From Faucicola mancuniensis (GTDB lineage: Bacteria; Pseudomonadota; Gammaproteobacteria; Pseudomonadales; Moraxellaceae), in contig NZ_CP171363.1 in the NCBI RefSeq assembly GCF_046523945.1, positions 2,356,001 through 2,420,000 on the forward strand: DNA of 64,000 nucleotides, given 5' to 3'. The notes under the pieces were generated by a model that saw nothing but the letters and a program-made list of their open reading frames with translations, was not told the origin of the DNA and ran no database searches. The stretch's first letter is position 1. Every line of letters starts with the position of its first letter. Positions 36,462-45,492 of the stretch are shown one piece after another. Both the position numbers and the translations under genes were made by a program.

Positions 36462-37043
36462 TTAAGCTGTACCACGGGTGTATCTGCCATCTCGGACAAT
36501 TTTGCCATTATGCCGAATGCTTGCTTGGGTAAAATCAAGAGCTGACAAGATACAGCGAGCAGGTGCAAAGGCAGATAGGGTTTTACGAAGTAAGTTCGCC
36601 TGTTCAAGGGTGATGGGTTCATGGATAATAATGCGATAATACGCCCAGCGGTCAGAATGTCCGTAGTTGTACACACCATCTCGCCTGATAATCTCACCAT
36701 TATGCCGTTTACCACCAAAACCCTCTTCAAGCGTGGCATTACCAAAGCCAAGCCGCCTGACAATCTCTTTAACTGCCCACGGCGTGCCTTTATAGCGATG
36801 TAGGTCATACGCCCCTTTGATGAGATTTCGCCTTGCTTCATCGCTCTCGGCAAGCCAATAACCATCTACCCCTGCCACGCTCATACTCTGTGCCAAAATT
36901 GGCAAATGATGGCTGTCCACCAAATCAATCAGCCTTAAAATGAGCTTATCAATAGGCAACTCATCAAGCGATAGCCCCAAATCCGCCAAAGCAACAAATA
37001 AAGGCTCTTTGGCAATCACATCAGCATATACCAAATCAGCCAT
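36462..37043 (-). CDS. Phage tail protein I (baseplate)
   Basis: 193 residues, P2 gpI family. KGAYDLHRYKGTPWAVKEIV is the typical central motif. The ATG at 37043 lies inside the end of the gp47-like gene (8-bp overlap ending in TGA), which indicates coupled translation; a start at 37088 would overlap further. Confidence 0.88.
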   Translation of the reverse strand: MADLVYADVIAKEPLFVALADLGLSLDELPIDKLILRLIDLVDSHHLPILAQSMSVAGVDGYWLAESDEARRNLIKGAYDLHRYKGTPWAVKEIVRRLGFGNATLEEGFGGKRHNGEIIRRDGVYNYGHSDRWAYYRIIIHEPITLEQANLLRKTLSAFAPARCILSALDFTQASIRHNGKIVRDGRYTRGTA

Positions 37044-38175
37044 CGGCTTGCCCCACGATGGTAATGTTAATGGCATTGCACATTGCAACGCAGTCAGGGG
37101 CGATGGCAGTTAGGCTTGGACTAATCAGATGAACATCATAAACACCAGCTACTTGTAAAGTTTTGGCAATGTTAAGTGGCACAATGTCTTGCCCAAGTCG
37201 GCTTTCTGTTTGTTTTTGATAAGTTTTAAACGCATTTTTGGCATTTGCCAAAATTTCATCATGGTTTGCCCCTGTAAAGGCGGTCAGCTCAGCATTTAGG
37301 GTAAAATTAACCACTTTTGCAGAATTGACCGTAACCGTATCACATAAAGGGCGTACCTTTTCATCATTTAGAGCTTTACCCACTTCACGAATCAGATTGT
37401 CCGAAACTGGCATAGACTTGCCAAGCAAATGCACTGCCACTGTCCCGCCAATCGGTTGCCCCTGACGATCTATGGCATTACCCACATAGACATCAATAAT
37501 CTCTTGGCTGACCGAACGGGCAAAATACGCATACGCCCCTTTTGAGCCTGCGTTACTAAAACGCTCAAAGGCAAGCATAATCCGCTCTCGGTAGCTGTCG
37601 TCATTTTCCACATCCGCCCCATTTTGGCTAATCGTGGTGTTTTTGGCGGACACGGTGATGGTGGGGTGTGGGCGAGTTGCCAGCGTGCTGATTTGCCCCA
37701 CCGCATAGCCATTGCCAACTGTACCTGTTTGAGTGCAAACAGCAGGCAATGTAATGCTTGGGTGGTTTTGAGTCAGTTGCCCGTTCTCTGTGGTAGCAAA
37801 AGCGACATTGCCTGCCAAGATTTGTGTACCTTTGCCAATTTGAATGGTTAAATTGCCAATCTCAGAAGGACTAACACTAAATTCCAAAACAGTATCCGCA
37901 GGCTGTGCAGAAAGCCGATTTGTGCCAAAATCCGCCCCAGCGACATCAAGCATTAGCCCTGTAGCGTATGGGATATGTTGCTGACGGTAGGCTTCATTGA
38001 TCTGTTTTCTAAGCAATAATTCACGAAACGCAAAGGTGTTGATGAGTAGGCGTTCAATATGAGCAGGTTGCAGCACTTTGCCTGCTCGGTGTTCGTAATC
38101 TTTAATTGTTTGGCTTAAAATCGTGCCAATGTCATCGTCCACAATTTTAAGATTTTCTCGTTTTGGTAATGCCAC
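37036..38175 (-). CDS. Baseplate J/Gp47 family protein
   Basis: 379 residues. FAFRELLLRKQINEAYRQ, the QPADTVLEFSVSP beta region and SRLGQDIVPLNIAKTLQVAG match the Mu Gp47/P2 J family that forms the baseplate periphery. Preceded by the gp25-like gene. Confidence 0.9.
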   Translation of the reverse strand: MALPKRENLKIVDDDIGTILSQTIKDYEHRAGKVLQPAHIERLLINTFAFRELLLRKQINEAYRQQHIPYATGLMLDVAGADFGTNRLSAQPADTVLEFSVSPSEIGNLTIQIGKGTQILAGNVAFATTENGQLTQNHPSITLPAVCTQTGTVGNGYAVGQISTLATRPHPTITVSAKNTTISQNGADVENDDSYRERIMLAFERFSNAGSKGAYAYFARSVSQEIIDVYVGNAIDRQGQPIGGTVAVHLLGKSMPVSDNLIREVGKALNDEKVRPLCDTVTVNSAKVVNFTLNAELTAFTGANHDEILANAKNAFKTYQKQTESRLGQDIVPLNIAKTLQVAGVYDVHLISPSLTAIAPDCVAMCNAINITIVGQADG

Positions 38176-38199
38176 GCCTTGCCCCTATGCTCTTATGTT

Positions 38200-38550
38200 T
38201 TAAAGTATAAATTCGCTTTTATAAATCTCGCCCTTAACACCGTCCGCCACTTGCCAATCCAGTATCATCGTCAAATGCGGTGCTTGCCCCATAAAATAAA
38301 TGTCTTTGATGATGGCTCGTTTTTCCCAAGTTTGGATTGCCAAATGCACTTCTCGCACCACATTAGGGATAAGAATTTCAGTCGGCGTGTCCAGATAATC
38401 CAAATGAGCCGAGCCAAAGGTCGGGCGAAGGACATCAGAGCCTTTTTTGGTGGTCAAAATAATCTCAATGCAGCGATGAATGTCGTCAATGTCAGTCATT
38501 GCCGTGCTGTCGTGTGAGAGTTGCCAATGGCGGTGATTGGTGGCTGTCAT
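38200..38550 (-). CDS. Baseplate wedge protein, GPW/gp25 family
   Basis: 116 residues, with DIDDIHRCIEIILTTKKGSD near the N-terminus and DRP/RPTFG-like RPTFGSAHLDYLD. First gene after late promoter element 1; its ATG lies just past the T tract of the terminator. Confidence 0.87.
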   Translation of the reverse strand: MTATNHRHWQLSHDSTAMTDIDDIHRCIEIILTTKKGSDVLRPTFGSAHLDYLDTPTEILIPNVVREVHLAIQTWEKRAIIKDIYFMGQAPHLTMILDWQVADGVKGEIYKSEFIL

Positions 38551-38560
38551 TTTGACCTAC

Positions 38561-38592
38561 AAAAAAATACACCCAAAGTGATTGGGTGTATT
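38561..38592 (-). terminator. Intrinsic terminator overlapping late promoter element 1
   Basis: AATACACCCAA (38592-38582) pairs with TTGGGTGTATT (38576-38566) and a T run follows. The 5' arm overlaps the -10 box at 38595-38590 and the predicted start point, so read-through RNA from gpV would terminate while new RNA starting here cannot form the stem. Confidence 0.88.
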
Positions 38593-38640
38593 GTAGGAGG
38601 TTTTGGAATTTGGGTCTTTTAAAGGGTTTTAAGAAAAATC
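38590..38640 (-). promoter_or_regulatory. Late promoter element 1 (before gp25-like gene)
   Basis: The box CTTAAAACCCTTTAAAAG ends with GACC, then exactly 17 nt, then -10 TACAAT (38595-38590). A 32-bp stretch (38609-38640) is identical to that at 44935-44966. It begins at the stop codon of the baseplate V gene. Confidence 0.75.
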
Positions 38641-39185
38641 TAGGGTGTGCCAGTTTTGCTATTGCCACCAGCGACACCGCCGTGCGTGTGTTTTTTAAGG
38701 CTTGTGCCACTTGCAATTACATCATTGCCCGCTCTAACTGTGCCTGCAACATTCATATCGCCTGTGCATTCAGTAAAAGGCGTATCTAGTTTTAGTTGGT
38801 TGGCGGATTTTATTAACACATCGCCACTTGTTTCTACGATGATTTGTCCGTTTTGGCGGTTGTGGCTGATGGTTGTACCGTTTGTGAATTTTTTAATCCA
38901 TAGCTCACCATTATCGGTTGGTGAGGTATCTTGGTCATTATAAATCACGCCAAGCACCACGCCACCGTCGCCACTCGCATTCATCAAGCACACAGCGATT
39001 GCCCCCACATCGGGCAAGGCGTAGAATTGATTGCCACCTGCTCCCATTGTGATGACAGGAAGCCAGTCGCTTGTCATACCGTCCAAAGCACCCAAGATGA
39101 CTTTCACTTTGTGTGTCTTTGGGTCAATTTCACTGACTTCGCCAAATTGGAGCGTGGCGGATAGATTGTTATGGGCGTAATTCAT
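38640..39185 (-). CDS. Phage baseplate assembly protein V
   Basis: 181 residues from ATG 39185. The OB-fold-like N-terminus (KVKVILGALDGMTSDWLPVI, YALPDVGAIAVCLM) and a beta-helix region with HTHGGVAGGNSKTG at the end are characteristic of gpV spike proteins. The C-terminal HTH motif probably coordinates iron at the tip. Overlaps gpD by 17 bp. Confidence 0.9.
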   Translation of the reverse strand: MNYAHNNLSATLQFGEVSEIDPKTHKVKVILGALDGMTSDWLPVITMGAGGNQFYALPDVGAIAVCLMNASGDGGVVLGVIYNDQDTSPTDNGELWIKKFTNGTTISHNRQNGQIIVETSGDVLIKSANQLKLDTPFTECTGDMNVAGTVRAGNDVIASGTSLKKHTHGGVAGGNSKTGTP

Positions 39186-40227
39186 TGGTGTTTTCCTGTG
39201 TTTTGTTGTCTTTTGGGTCAATATATTCAAGCATTTTAATCTCAATCGTGGTTAAAAAACCTTGATTGCTTAGGGTATGGCGAGCTTGTTTCACCAAATA
39301 TTTGCCACTAAATTTGCCAAAGTCAGCCACCAAAATCGTCTGACCCGCCACCAACATAGCATTACCAATCAGCTCAATCTCCCCTGCAATTTGCTCATCA
39401 GCTTGGTTTTGGGCGTGGGCATTTGCCATTGCTTGTGCTTCGCCATCTGTGGCATTGTTGGGGGCGGTGATTTTTAGGGTGTCGGTGGTGGTAGGTTTTG
39501 CCCCTTTTCTTTTGGGTTTGGGCTTGGCGGTTTTGGTAATAGTTTGTTTACTTTGGGTGTTGTAGGTGGAAACCTGTACTTCACTTGGCGTGTCTTTGAT
39601 GACATCACGAAAACGCACATCAATGACCGAAGTTTTATCCAGCACCGCCACCGCCTCATTTTCGCCCAGTTTTTCATTATCATAAAAGACCAGCGTTTTA
39701 TCCACAATCTTAAAGCTATGCCCATAGGTCTTGGCAAGACGGGTCAAAAACTCCACATCTCGCTCTTGATACTGGGTTACGGTGGTGATTTTAATGTCTC
39801 TGATTTGCCCAGTTACGGACAGATTTAGGCGTTTTGCCACCGTGCGGACAATGTCGGCAAGGGTGGTGTCTTTATAGACTTTGGCTTGATTGGTGCGATT
39901 TGCCTTGCTAATGCCTGTGGAGAGTGCCTTTAACACCACCACAGACGGTGGATAGCGGTATTCAATCTCGCTAATCTCAAATCGCCCAAGCAACATAAGC
40001 TCGCCTGTATCATCAGCCAGCGACAGCTCCACGCCATCGCCATTGTCAGGATACCAATCATACAACCAGTCGCCATTCACATCTTCAAGCGTTAAAGTAA
40101 TCTCGTCCGACTGGTCAGACAAATAATCAGTATAAGTGATTTCTAAAAGATAAGGCGTGATGGCGTTGGTGATGTCTTTTTGCTCATAGATGACGGCAAA
40201 TTTGGGCTTGTCGGTATATTGTATCAT
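39169..40227 (-). CDS. Phage late control D family (tail hub) protein
   Basis: 352 residues from ATG 40227. Hub-type segments are DEITLTLEDVNGDW and YQERDVEFLTRLAKTYGHSF, with the KPKPKRKGAKPT basic linker and SNQGFLTTIEIKML near the end. Forms the central baseplate hub. It follows the tail X gene after a short gap. Confidence 0.9.
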   Translation of the reverse strand: MIQYTDKPKFAVIYEQKDITNAITPYLLEITYTDYLSDQSDEITLTLEDVNGDWLYDWYPDNGDGVELSLADDTGELMLLGRFEISEIEYRYPPSVVVLKALSTGISKANRTNQAKVYKDTTLADIVRTVAKRLNLSVTGQIRDIKITTVTQYQERDVEFLTRLAKTYGHSFKIVDKTLVFYDNEKLGENEAVAVLDKTSVIDVRFRDVIKDTPSEVQVSTYNTQSKQTITKTAKPKPKRKGAKPTTTDTLKITAPNNATDGEAQAMANAHAQNQADEQIAGEIELIGNAMLVAGQTILVADFGKFSGKYLVKQARHTLSNQGFLTTIEIKMLEYIDPKDNKTQENTNELRP

Positions 40228-40248
40228 TGTCAATCTGTTCCTTAAAAC

Positions 40249-40464
40249 CTATCTAAACCAAGGGGGTAAGTTGGTGTTCTTAGCCTGTGATTTTTGGATA
40301 ATCGGTACAAGCACGGTCGTGCCTGCGGTCAAGGTCTCAGATAGCGCAAGCTGTGGATTGGCGTCCATAATCCGCCCAATCTCATCCACCGTGCCATAAT
40401 AGCGATGGGCGATTAAATCAAAGCGGTCGTGTTCATTGCAGGTGTGGATTAGTACGCTACTCAT
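40249..40464 (-). CDS. Tail protein X (LysM-like)
   Basis: 71 residues with the LysM-like pattern DRFDLIAHRYYGTVDEIGRI then NPQLALSETLTAGTTVLVP. Typical position between gpU and gpD in contractile-tail clusters. Confidence 0.88.
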   Translation of the reverse strand: MSSVLIHTCNEHDRFDLIAHRYYGTVDEIGRIMDANPQLALSETLTAGTTVLVPIIQKSQAKNTNLPPWFR

Positions 40465-40478
40465 TTTTTTAAATAATC

Positions 40479-41366
40479 CTATCTTTTAAATGGTTTTAGG
40501 GGTTTTTTACTGGCAATTTTGGCGGTCAGTTTAGACACGGTGGATTTACCCACACCCATTGCACCGATTGCCCCTGTAAAGGCGGTCTTTGCCCCAGTTA
40601 AATTGCCTGCTTGCACCGCCCCAATACCTGTGCCTACCTTACCAAGCGTATCCGCCACCGCACTACCAAATTTGCCCATACCGTCCAATTTATCAGCATA
40701 AGTAGATAGGGCAGGAATGTTTGATAAACCTTTAACAATATTTGAGCCGTCCGACACAATCTCGGACAAAGTCAAAGCATAACGAGCAGGGTCATTGCCA
40801 AGTTCGCCAAGTAAGGCGATTTTTGCTCTAATGCCGTCAAGCAGTCCTTCACTTCTATGCCACGCCCCCACATCCGCCATTAGGCTTGCCGTTTCTATAT
40901 CAATGGGTGCATTGATACTATCCTCTTTTTGTGATAAAAGTGGCACACCATCAAGGGTGGCAAGAGCAGGGGTATCATTAGAAGCAGTGGGGTTGCCCAC
41001 AAATTCGGTCAGCTCAACTTCAATATCCATCGCCAGCACATCGCCTGTCTCATTGGTGGCAGTGGTGGTAACACTCATTTTATCAAGGGTAAAAAAGCCC
41101 ATCATCTGCCCTGACCCTGATACCAGCCCTAGTGCATCTTGATTTTCTAAGGCTTTGTGCAAAGCCTGATAACTTGCCCCCACATCGCCCAGTCGCCAAT
41201 GCAGTCTTAATGAAAATCGTAATTTGGCAAGGTCAAGCCCCAAGCCTTGTGTTCTGGATTTACCCACAATCACATCGTGATAGGCAAAACGGGCGGTGTG
41301 GGTAGCACTCATCGCAGTAAACGATTGGGTCAGCTCAAAGCCAATTTTCCCAAGCATTGCATACAT
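40479..41366 (-). CDS. Phage tail protein U family
   Basis: 295 residues. The N-terminal part (MLGKIGFELTQSFTAMSATH, LRFSLRLHWRLGDVGAS) is gpU-like. The C-terminal ~130 residues are Ala/Gly-rich helical sequence not found in short P2 gpU. Its start codon overlaps the tape-measure stop by one base (TGATG). Confidence 0.85.
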   Translation of the reverse strand: MYAMLGKIGFELTQSFTAMSATHTARFAYHDVIVGKSRTQGLGLDLAKLRFSLRLHWRLGDVGASYQALHKALENQDALGLVSGSGQMMGFFTLDKMSVTTTATNETGDVLAMDIEVELTEFVGNPTASNDTPALATLDGVPLLSQKEDSINAPIDIETASLMADVGAWHRSEGLLDGIRAKIALLGELGNDPARYALTLSEIVSDGSNIVKGLSNIPALSTYADKLDGMGKFGSAVADTLGKVGTGIGAVQAGNLTGAKTAFTGAIGAMGVGKSTVSKLTAKIASKKPLKPFKR

Positions 41367-44155
41367 CAGTAGGCTCTCCGTAATCTATCCGCTTGCATAC
41401 GGTTAAACAGTTTTTCAAATTCAACTTGGGATAACTGCAAGGCTTTTTCAATTTTACCCACATCAAAGCCACCTGCATTGATGGTAGGGTTAAAATGAAT
41501 GGTAATGTTGCCTTGACTTTGAGAATTGATGGCGTTGGTGTTTGCCATTCTTGCTTGGTGTTCGCCCACGCTTGTGCTGATTTGGGCGGACAGATTGCCC
41601 ATTTTTGTGCCAAAGCTTGCCGTCACGCCCTTGGCAAGTGAGCCGACGGCGGACACAGGTTTTTGACCGCCCTTATCAATACCGATCGCCAAGCCTTCGG
41701 ACACCCACGAGCCAAACTGACGAAACACACGGCTAGGACTGTTAATGCCAAGCATTCTTTTGGCGGTGCCAGCGACATTACCAACCGTGCTACTAATCGC
41801 TCCTACTACCGTCCCAGCCATTGATTTGATACCACCAATAAGCCCCTGAATGATATTAACCCCAAAGGTGCGAAAGCGTCCAACCAAGCCACTCAAGAAT
41901 CCCCACACCGCTGAAAAAGCAGTGGAAAAGGCAGAGACAGGACTAAATCCAGCGATAACTGCACGCGGCCCTGCCACCGCCACCGCAAAGAGTGAACGAA
42001 TGCCATTCCAAATACTGCCTGCCACCGCAAAGAGCGTGGATAACGCACCGCTCCACACACTAATGATGGTGCTTGCTACTGAGGCAACAATATTAACAAT
42101 GCCAATAATGACCACCCCAACGGTTTGACCCATTGACCTTGCCCCATCGCCTGCCATTTGACTTTGGGCAAAAAATTGACCGAACCAATCTATGATTGGG
42201 GCAACAAGTGGGGCAATACTCGCCCATAGTCCACCAAGCACCGCCACCACAGGGGCGAAAGTGGCTGATAATTGACTGCCAATGCCGCTAAAAGTTGCTA
42301 ATAATGGGGCAACGCCTGTCATAATGCCGTCCCACAGACCCATAAAGAATGAGCTAATCGGCGTCCAGTATTTATAAATCACCAACGCCACGCCTGCCAA
42401 CGCAAGGGCAAGCCAGCCAATCGGCGTGGTTAAAAGTGCCTTACCAAAGCCCATTACTGCCACTCTAAGGACATTGAATACACTAGAAAGCGAACCAAGC
42501 CTGCCAAAGGTAGAAGTTAGGGTGGTAATGCCTGATTTGATAAGGTTAAACCCACCTGTAAACAGACTAATCGCAGTGCGAGCTTGGCGAGCAGATAGTC
42601 CAAACAACCGCAAGGCTGAGACAGCTCTGCCCATCTGAAAAAGACGAATGGATGCATTGACCAGCCTAAACGCCCCAAATACTCTAAGTAATGAGCCGTA
42701 AACTGACAAAAATCCACCAACCAATAGGTTAAGTCCAAACCGTACCGCCAATGAGCCTACCTTAAAGGCAAAAAGAGCAGCCACCACCTTAAATAATGTA
42801 CCAACAAGCACAGGGTTAGCTTTAGCAAATCCAATCACGCTTTCAATCACGGGCTTGATGTCGTTAATCAGCCCATTTAAGGCAGGCAATACCACCGAAC
42901 CAATGGCAATGCCCAAATGAACCATATTGTTTTTAAGAAGTTGGATATTGTTGGCGGTGGTTTCAGCACGAGCTTCATATTCCTTGCTCATTGAACCGTC
43001 AAAGTTACTGGCATTTTTTATGCCTGCCAGTCGCTCTTCAATCAGCCCCAAATTAGCAAGCAAAGGGGCAATGCCCAGCAAAGACTCAGAGCCAAACAGC
43101 TCTTTTAAGGTAGAAGCCTGCTCGTGTTTGTCCAATTTGCTAATGGCTTTTAAGACTGCAAGCGTTGTCCCTTCGGCATTGGTTTGCATATCTTTGGCGA
43201 CTTGTTCGTGGTCAAAACCAAGTTTTTTCCACGCACTAATCTGCCCCTTAGTGGCGGTCTCGCCTGCCACCAAAGACAACATCATATTTTTGATGGAAGT
43301 TGCTGCCACTTCTTCGGCGATACCAAAGCCCTTCATACTCGCCCCAAGCACCGCCACCGTGCCTGTGCTATAACCTGCCACTTCGCCAAACGCTCCCACT
43401 CGCTGAACAATTTCCATAATGCTTTTGGCGGCGGCAGGAGTGGTATTGCCAAGATAATTGATTTTGTCGGCAAGGGTTTCCACACCTTTTTGGTCTAACT
43501 GAAAGGCGGAGCGAAGTTCCGCCATTGATTGACCTGCTTGCTGGGCGGAAATGTCAAACGCCACACCCATTTTGACGGCACTGTCAGCAAACTGCATTAA
43601 CTGCTCTTTGGCAATGCCTGACTGACCGCCCAATGCCACAATATTGGCGATGTCGGTAGCCGACATAGGACGAATGGATGATAACCTTAAAATCTCATTG
43701 GATAAGGCTTCTACGCCTTGTTTGGCAATAATGGGATTGTCGCCAAAATCCACGACTTTTTTGACATCTGCCATTGCACTTTCAAAATCAATGGCAAGTT
43801 TAATCGGCACACTTAGAGTCAAGCCTGCCCCCACCAAGCCCATTATTTCGCCTTGCATATCGGCACGAGCCTGACGGTTATTTTCTAAGCGAGTTTGGAT
43901 ACCTGCTTGCTGAACAGCATTCATTCGCAAATCTCGCATTGTCCTGCCAAGCCTGTCATACTGGCGTTGCAGGGTGGGAACGGCAGATGATGTGCCTAAG
44001 CGGTCTATTTCGCTTCTAAGGCGTCTTTGTTCATTGCCTAAGATATTTGAGCTACGGCGAACGCTGTCCAGTCCGCCTGTTAGTGTACGAATGGCAGACA
44101 TCGCCCCACCAATCATTGCAGACGCACTAATAACAATTGATAATTCGGTCGCCAT
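41366..44155 (-). CDS. Tail tape measure protein
   Basis: 929 residues. The N-terminal half is the TP901-type tape-measure core (SAMADVKKVVDFGDNP, LSSIRPMSATDIANIVALGG, KSIMEIVQRVGAFGEVAGYS). Several hydrophobic Ala/Gly-rich stretches follow in the middle, and the C-terminus has MLGINSPSRVFRQFGSWVSEG. It sets tail length; longest gene in the window. Confidence 0.93.
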   Translation of the reverse strand: MATELSIVISASAMIGGAMSAIRTLTGGLDSVRRSSNILGNEQRRLRSEIDRLGTSSAVPTLQRQYDRLGRTMRDLRMNAVQQAGIQTRLENNRQARADMQGEIMGLVGAGLTLSVPIKLAIDFESAMADVKKVVDFGDNPIIAKQGVEALSNEILRLSSIRPMSATDIANIVALGGQSGIAKEQLMQFADSAVKMGVAFDISAQQAGQSMAELRSAFQLDQKGVETLADKINYLGNTTPAAAKSIMEIVQRVGAFGEVAGYSTGTVAVLGASMKGFGIAEEVAATSIKNMMLSLVAGETATKGQISAWKKLGFDHEQVAKDMQTNAEGTTLAVLKAISKLDKHEQASTLKELFGSESLLGIAPLLANLGLIEERLAGIKNASNFDGSMSKEYEARAETTANNIQLLKNNMVHLGIAIGSVVLPALNGLINDIKPVIESVIGFAKANPVLVGTLFKVVAALFAFKVGSLAVRFGLNLLVGGFLSVYGSLLRVFGAFRLVNASIRLFQMGRAVSALRLFGLSARQARTAISLFTGGFNLIKSGITTLTSTFGRLGSLSSVFNVLRVAVMGFGKALLTTPIGWLALALAGVALVIYKYWTPISSFFMGLWDGIMTGVAPLLATFSGIGSQLSATFAPVVAVLGGLWASIAPLVAPIIDWFGQFFAQSQMAGDGARSMGQTVGVVIIGIVNIVASVASTIISVWSGALSTLFAVAGSIWNGIRSLFAVAVAGPRAVIAGFSPVSAFSTAFSAVWGFLSGLVGRFRTFGVNIIQGLIGGIKSMAGTVVGAISSTVGNVAGTAKRMLGINSPSRVFRQFGSWVSEGLAIGIDKGGQKPVSAVGSLAKGVTASFGTKMGNLSAQISTSVGEHQARMANTNAINSQSQGNITIHFNPTINAGGFDVGKIEKALQLSQVEFEKLFNRMQADRLRRAY

Positions 44156-44203
44156 AGGTTACAATATTCCTAAGTTGTTTTAATTAGATAGTAGGGGTAG
44201 GAT

Positions 44204-44386
44204 ATGGCTTGGCTAATGATACCTTTTATGATTTTGATGTTCTTCTTGGCGTTGTTTGTTATCTTATTGCCTTTTGTGGTTGTGGCTTTCATCTACGACC
44301 AATACCAAATTTCAAAACGTAATAAACAAGCCGTCAAAAAAGACTGGGCAAGGTTGGTAGCCAAACTTGAAAACCAACCCACCTAA
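44204..44386 (+). CDS. Small membrane protein antisense to the tail operon
   Basis: 60 residues: one long hydrophobic segment (about 3-30), then a basic, helical tail (YDQYQISKRNKQAVKKDW). The ATG has a strong GGGGTAGGAT box. It points against all neighbouring late genes and sits exactly between the tape measure and its chaperone genes, so it would be read from its own promoter, possibly in the lysogen. No family recognised. Confidence 0.55.
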   Translation: MAWLMIPFMILMFFLALFVILLPFVVVAFIYDQYQISKRNKQAVKKDWARLVAKLENQPT

Positions 44387-44619
44387 ACCCCACCCCTTCC
44401 ATATCCCGCCTTGACTTGGCGGGATAATTGTTTTAGCCACACATCAAAGTCATCAAGACTAAGCTCATCAATGGTTTGACTGCTCCACCCATACCACCAC
44501 GCAAGGTCGGCAATGGCATCGTAGAGCTTATCAAGCCAGTTGGGGTCAGGTTGTCCGTTTTTGTTATTCGCTAAACTTGCGAAAAGTGTCTTGGACTTGC
44601 TTGTAATCAGCAAGGTCAA
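44383..44619 (-). CDS. Tail assembly chaperone, frameshift extension (GpE-like)
   Basis: A 78-codon frame overlapping the end of the chaperone gene. The segment WYGWSSQTIDELSLDDFDVW is typical of the second frame of P2/Mu tail chaperones, made by ribosomal frameshifting. The only independent start is a TTG without a good ribosome site. The frames can be joined at ACT TTT CGC by a +1 slip (or -2). Confidence 0.75.
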   Translation of the reverse strand: MTLLITSKSKTLFASLANNKNGQPDPNWLDKLYDAIADLAWWYGWSSQTIDELSLDDFDVWLKQLSRQVKAGYGRGGV

Positions 44620-44863
44620 TCAGCTCAAAATCTTCTGGCACTGTGCCTGTTAATCGTGCAAATAAGGCAATCTCTTGCTCCACTTCGCTTTTGATATGAC
44701 CCACCGCTTTTAAGTCCCCCACTTTGGCACGACGCATTTTCAGCTCACTTACCGTTTCGCCAAGCCCGTTTTTAAAGGGCAATTTAAGCGTGATGGTGGC
44801 GTGTGAGCCAAGTTGTTCTTGGACAAGATGGGCAGGGTTTGGGGTGGTGTTTTGGTTTGACAT
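44564..44863 (-). CDS. Phage tail assembly protein (Mu gp41-like)
   Basis: 99 residues. The pattern KMRRAKVGDLKAVGHIKSEV, then LFARLTGTVPEDFELIDLADYK, is that of the Phage_TAC/Mu gp41 chaperones that load the tape measure. First gene after late promoter element 2. Confidence 0.85.
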   Translation of the reverse strand: MSNQNTTPNPAHLVQEQLGSHATITLKLPFKNGLGETVSELKMRRAKVGDLKAVGHIKSEVEQEIALFARLTGTVPEDFELIDLADYKQVQDTFRKFSE

Positions 44864-44883
44864 AAAAAAACTCCATAAGATTA

Positions 44884-44920
44884 AAAGAAAAATACGCCTA
44901 TCAAGCGATAAGCGTATTTT
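44884..44920 (-). terminator. Intrinsic terminator overlapping late promoter element 2
   Basis: AAAATACGC (44920-44912) pairs with GCGTATTTT around a loop, then a T-rich tail. The 5' arm overlaps the -10 box, the same arrangement as at 38561-38592. Confidence 0.85.
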
Positions 44921-44966
44921 AGAGAGTTTGGGCTTTTGGGTCTTTTAAAGGGTTTTAAGAAAAATC
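44916..44966 (-). promoter_or_regulatory. Late promoter element 2 (before tail chaperone genes)
   Basis: The box CTTAAAACCCTTTAAAAG-ACC, 17 nt, then -10 TAAAAT (44921-44916). The 32-bp box region is identical to element 1. It begins three bases after the tail-tube stop. Confidence 0.75.
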
Positions 44967-44968
44967 CT

Positions 44969-45481
44969 TTAAGCACCAACCACACGGCGAAAGTTCGCCA
45001 GCACATCCGTGCCATTGACACGGTATTCATTTTTAAAGGCATTAAAATAAAAGATTTCTTTGCCGTCCACCAGCTGACGCACTTCGTGGGCTTGGAAAGT
45101 ACTGGCAAACTCCGCCTTTTCTTTGGGTTTATAACTTCCCAAAGGGTTTTTACTAAATGTGCCTGTCAGGATTGTAACCAATGGCACTTCCGCCGCCAAG
45201 CCTTGTGCATCGTGCTTTTGAATGTCGGCACGCACCATCAGCTGAACCGCTTTAAATGGATGATAGACAGTGGCAAAGACATTTTCATAAAAGCTGTTCC
45301 AAGTAATCTCCCCCTCCATCGCCTCTACACCGCTTGGCAGTTTAATCGTGCCGACCAGCCCAAGCCCCTTGTATTCATCTTGGCTGACTTCCACATCGGG
45401 CAGCTTGATTTCGCTGGCTTGACCTAGTAGGCTGTTACCATTGACATAAATGTTGGCGTTAAAAATGGCGTTAATTTGCAT
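44969..45481 (-). CDS. Phage major tail tube protein
   Basis: 170 residues, of the P2 FII/Mu M family: IFNANIYVNGNSLLGQASEI, KLPDVEVSQDEYKGLGLVGT and EGEITWNSFYENV. Follows the sheath gene, as in most contractile phages. Confidence 0.92.
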   Translation of the reverse strand: MQINAIFNANIYVNGNSLLGQASEIKLPDVEVSQDEYKGLGLVGTIKLPSGVEAMEGEITWNSFYENVFATVYHPFKAVQLMVRADIQKHDAQGLAAEVPLVTILTGTFSKNPLGSYKPKEKAEFASTFQAHEVRQLVDGKEIFYFNAFKNEYRVNGTDVLANFRRVVGA

Positions 45482-45492
45482 TGCTTTTCCCC

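Noticed and set aside
40470..40500. Possible fifth late promoter box (CCTAAAACCATTTAAAAG)
   Set aside because: It is the coding end of the gpU-like gene (KPLKPFKR) and has no -10 hexamer 17 nt downstream.
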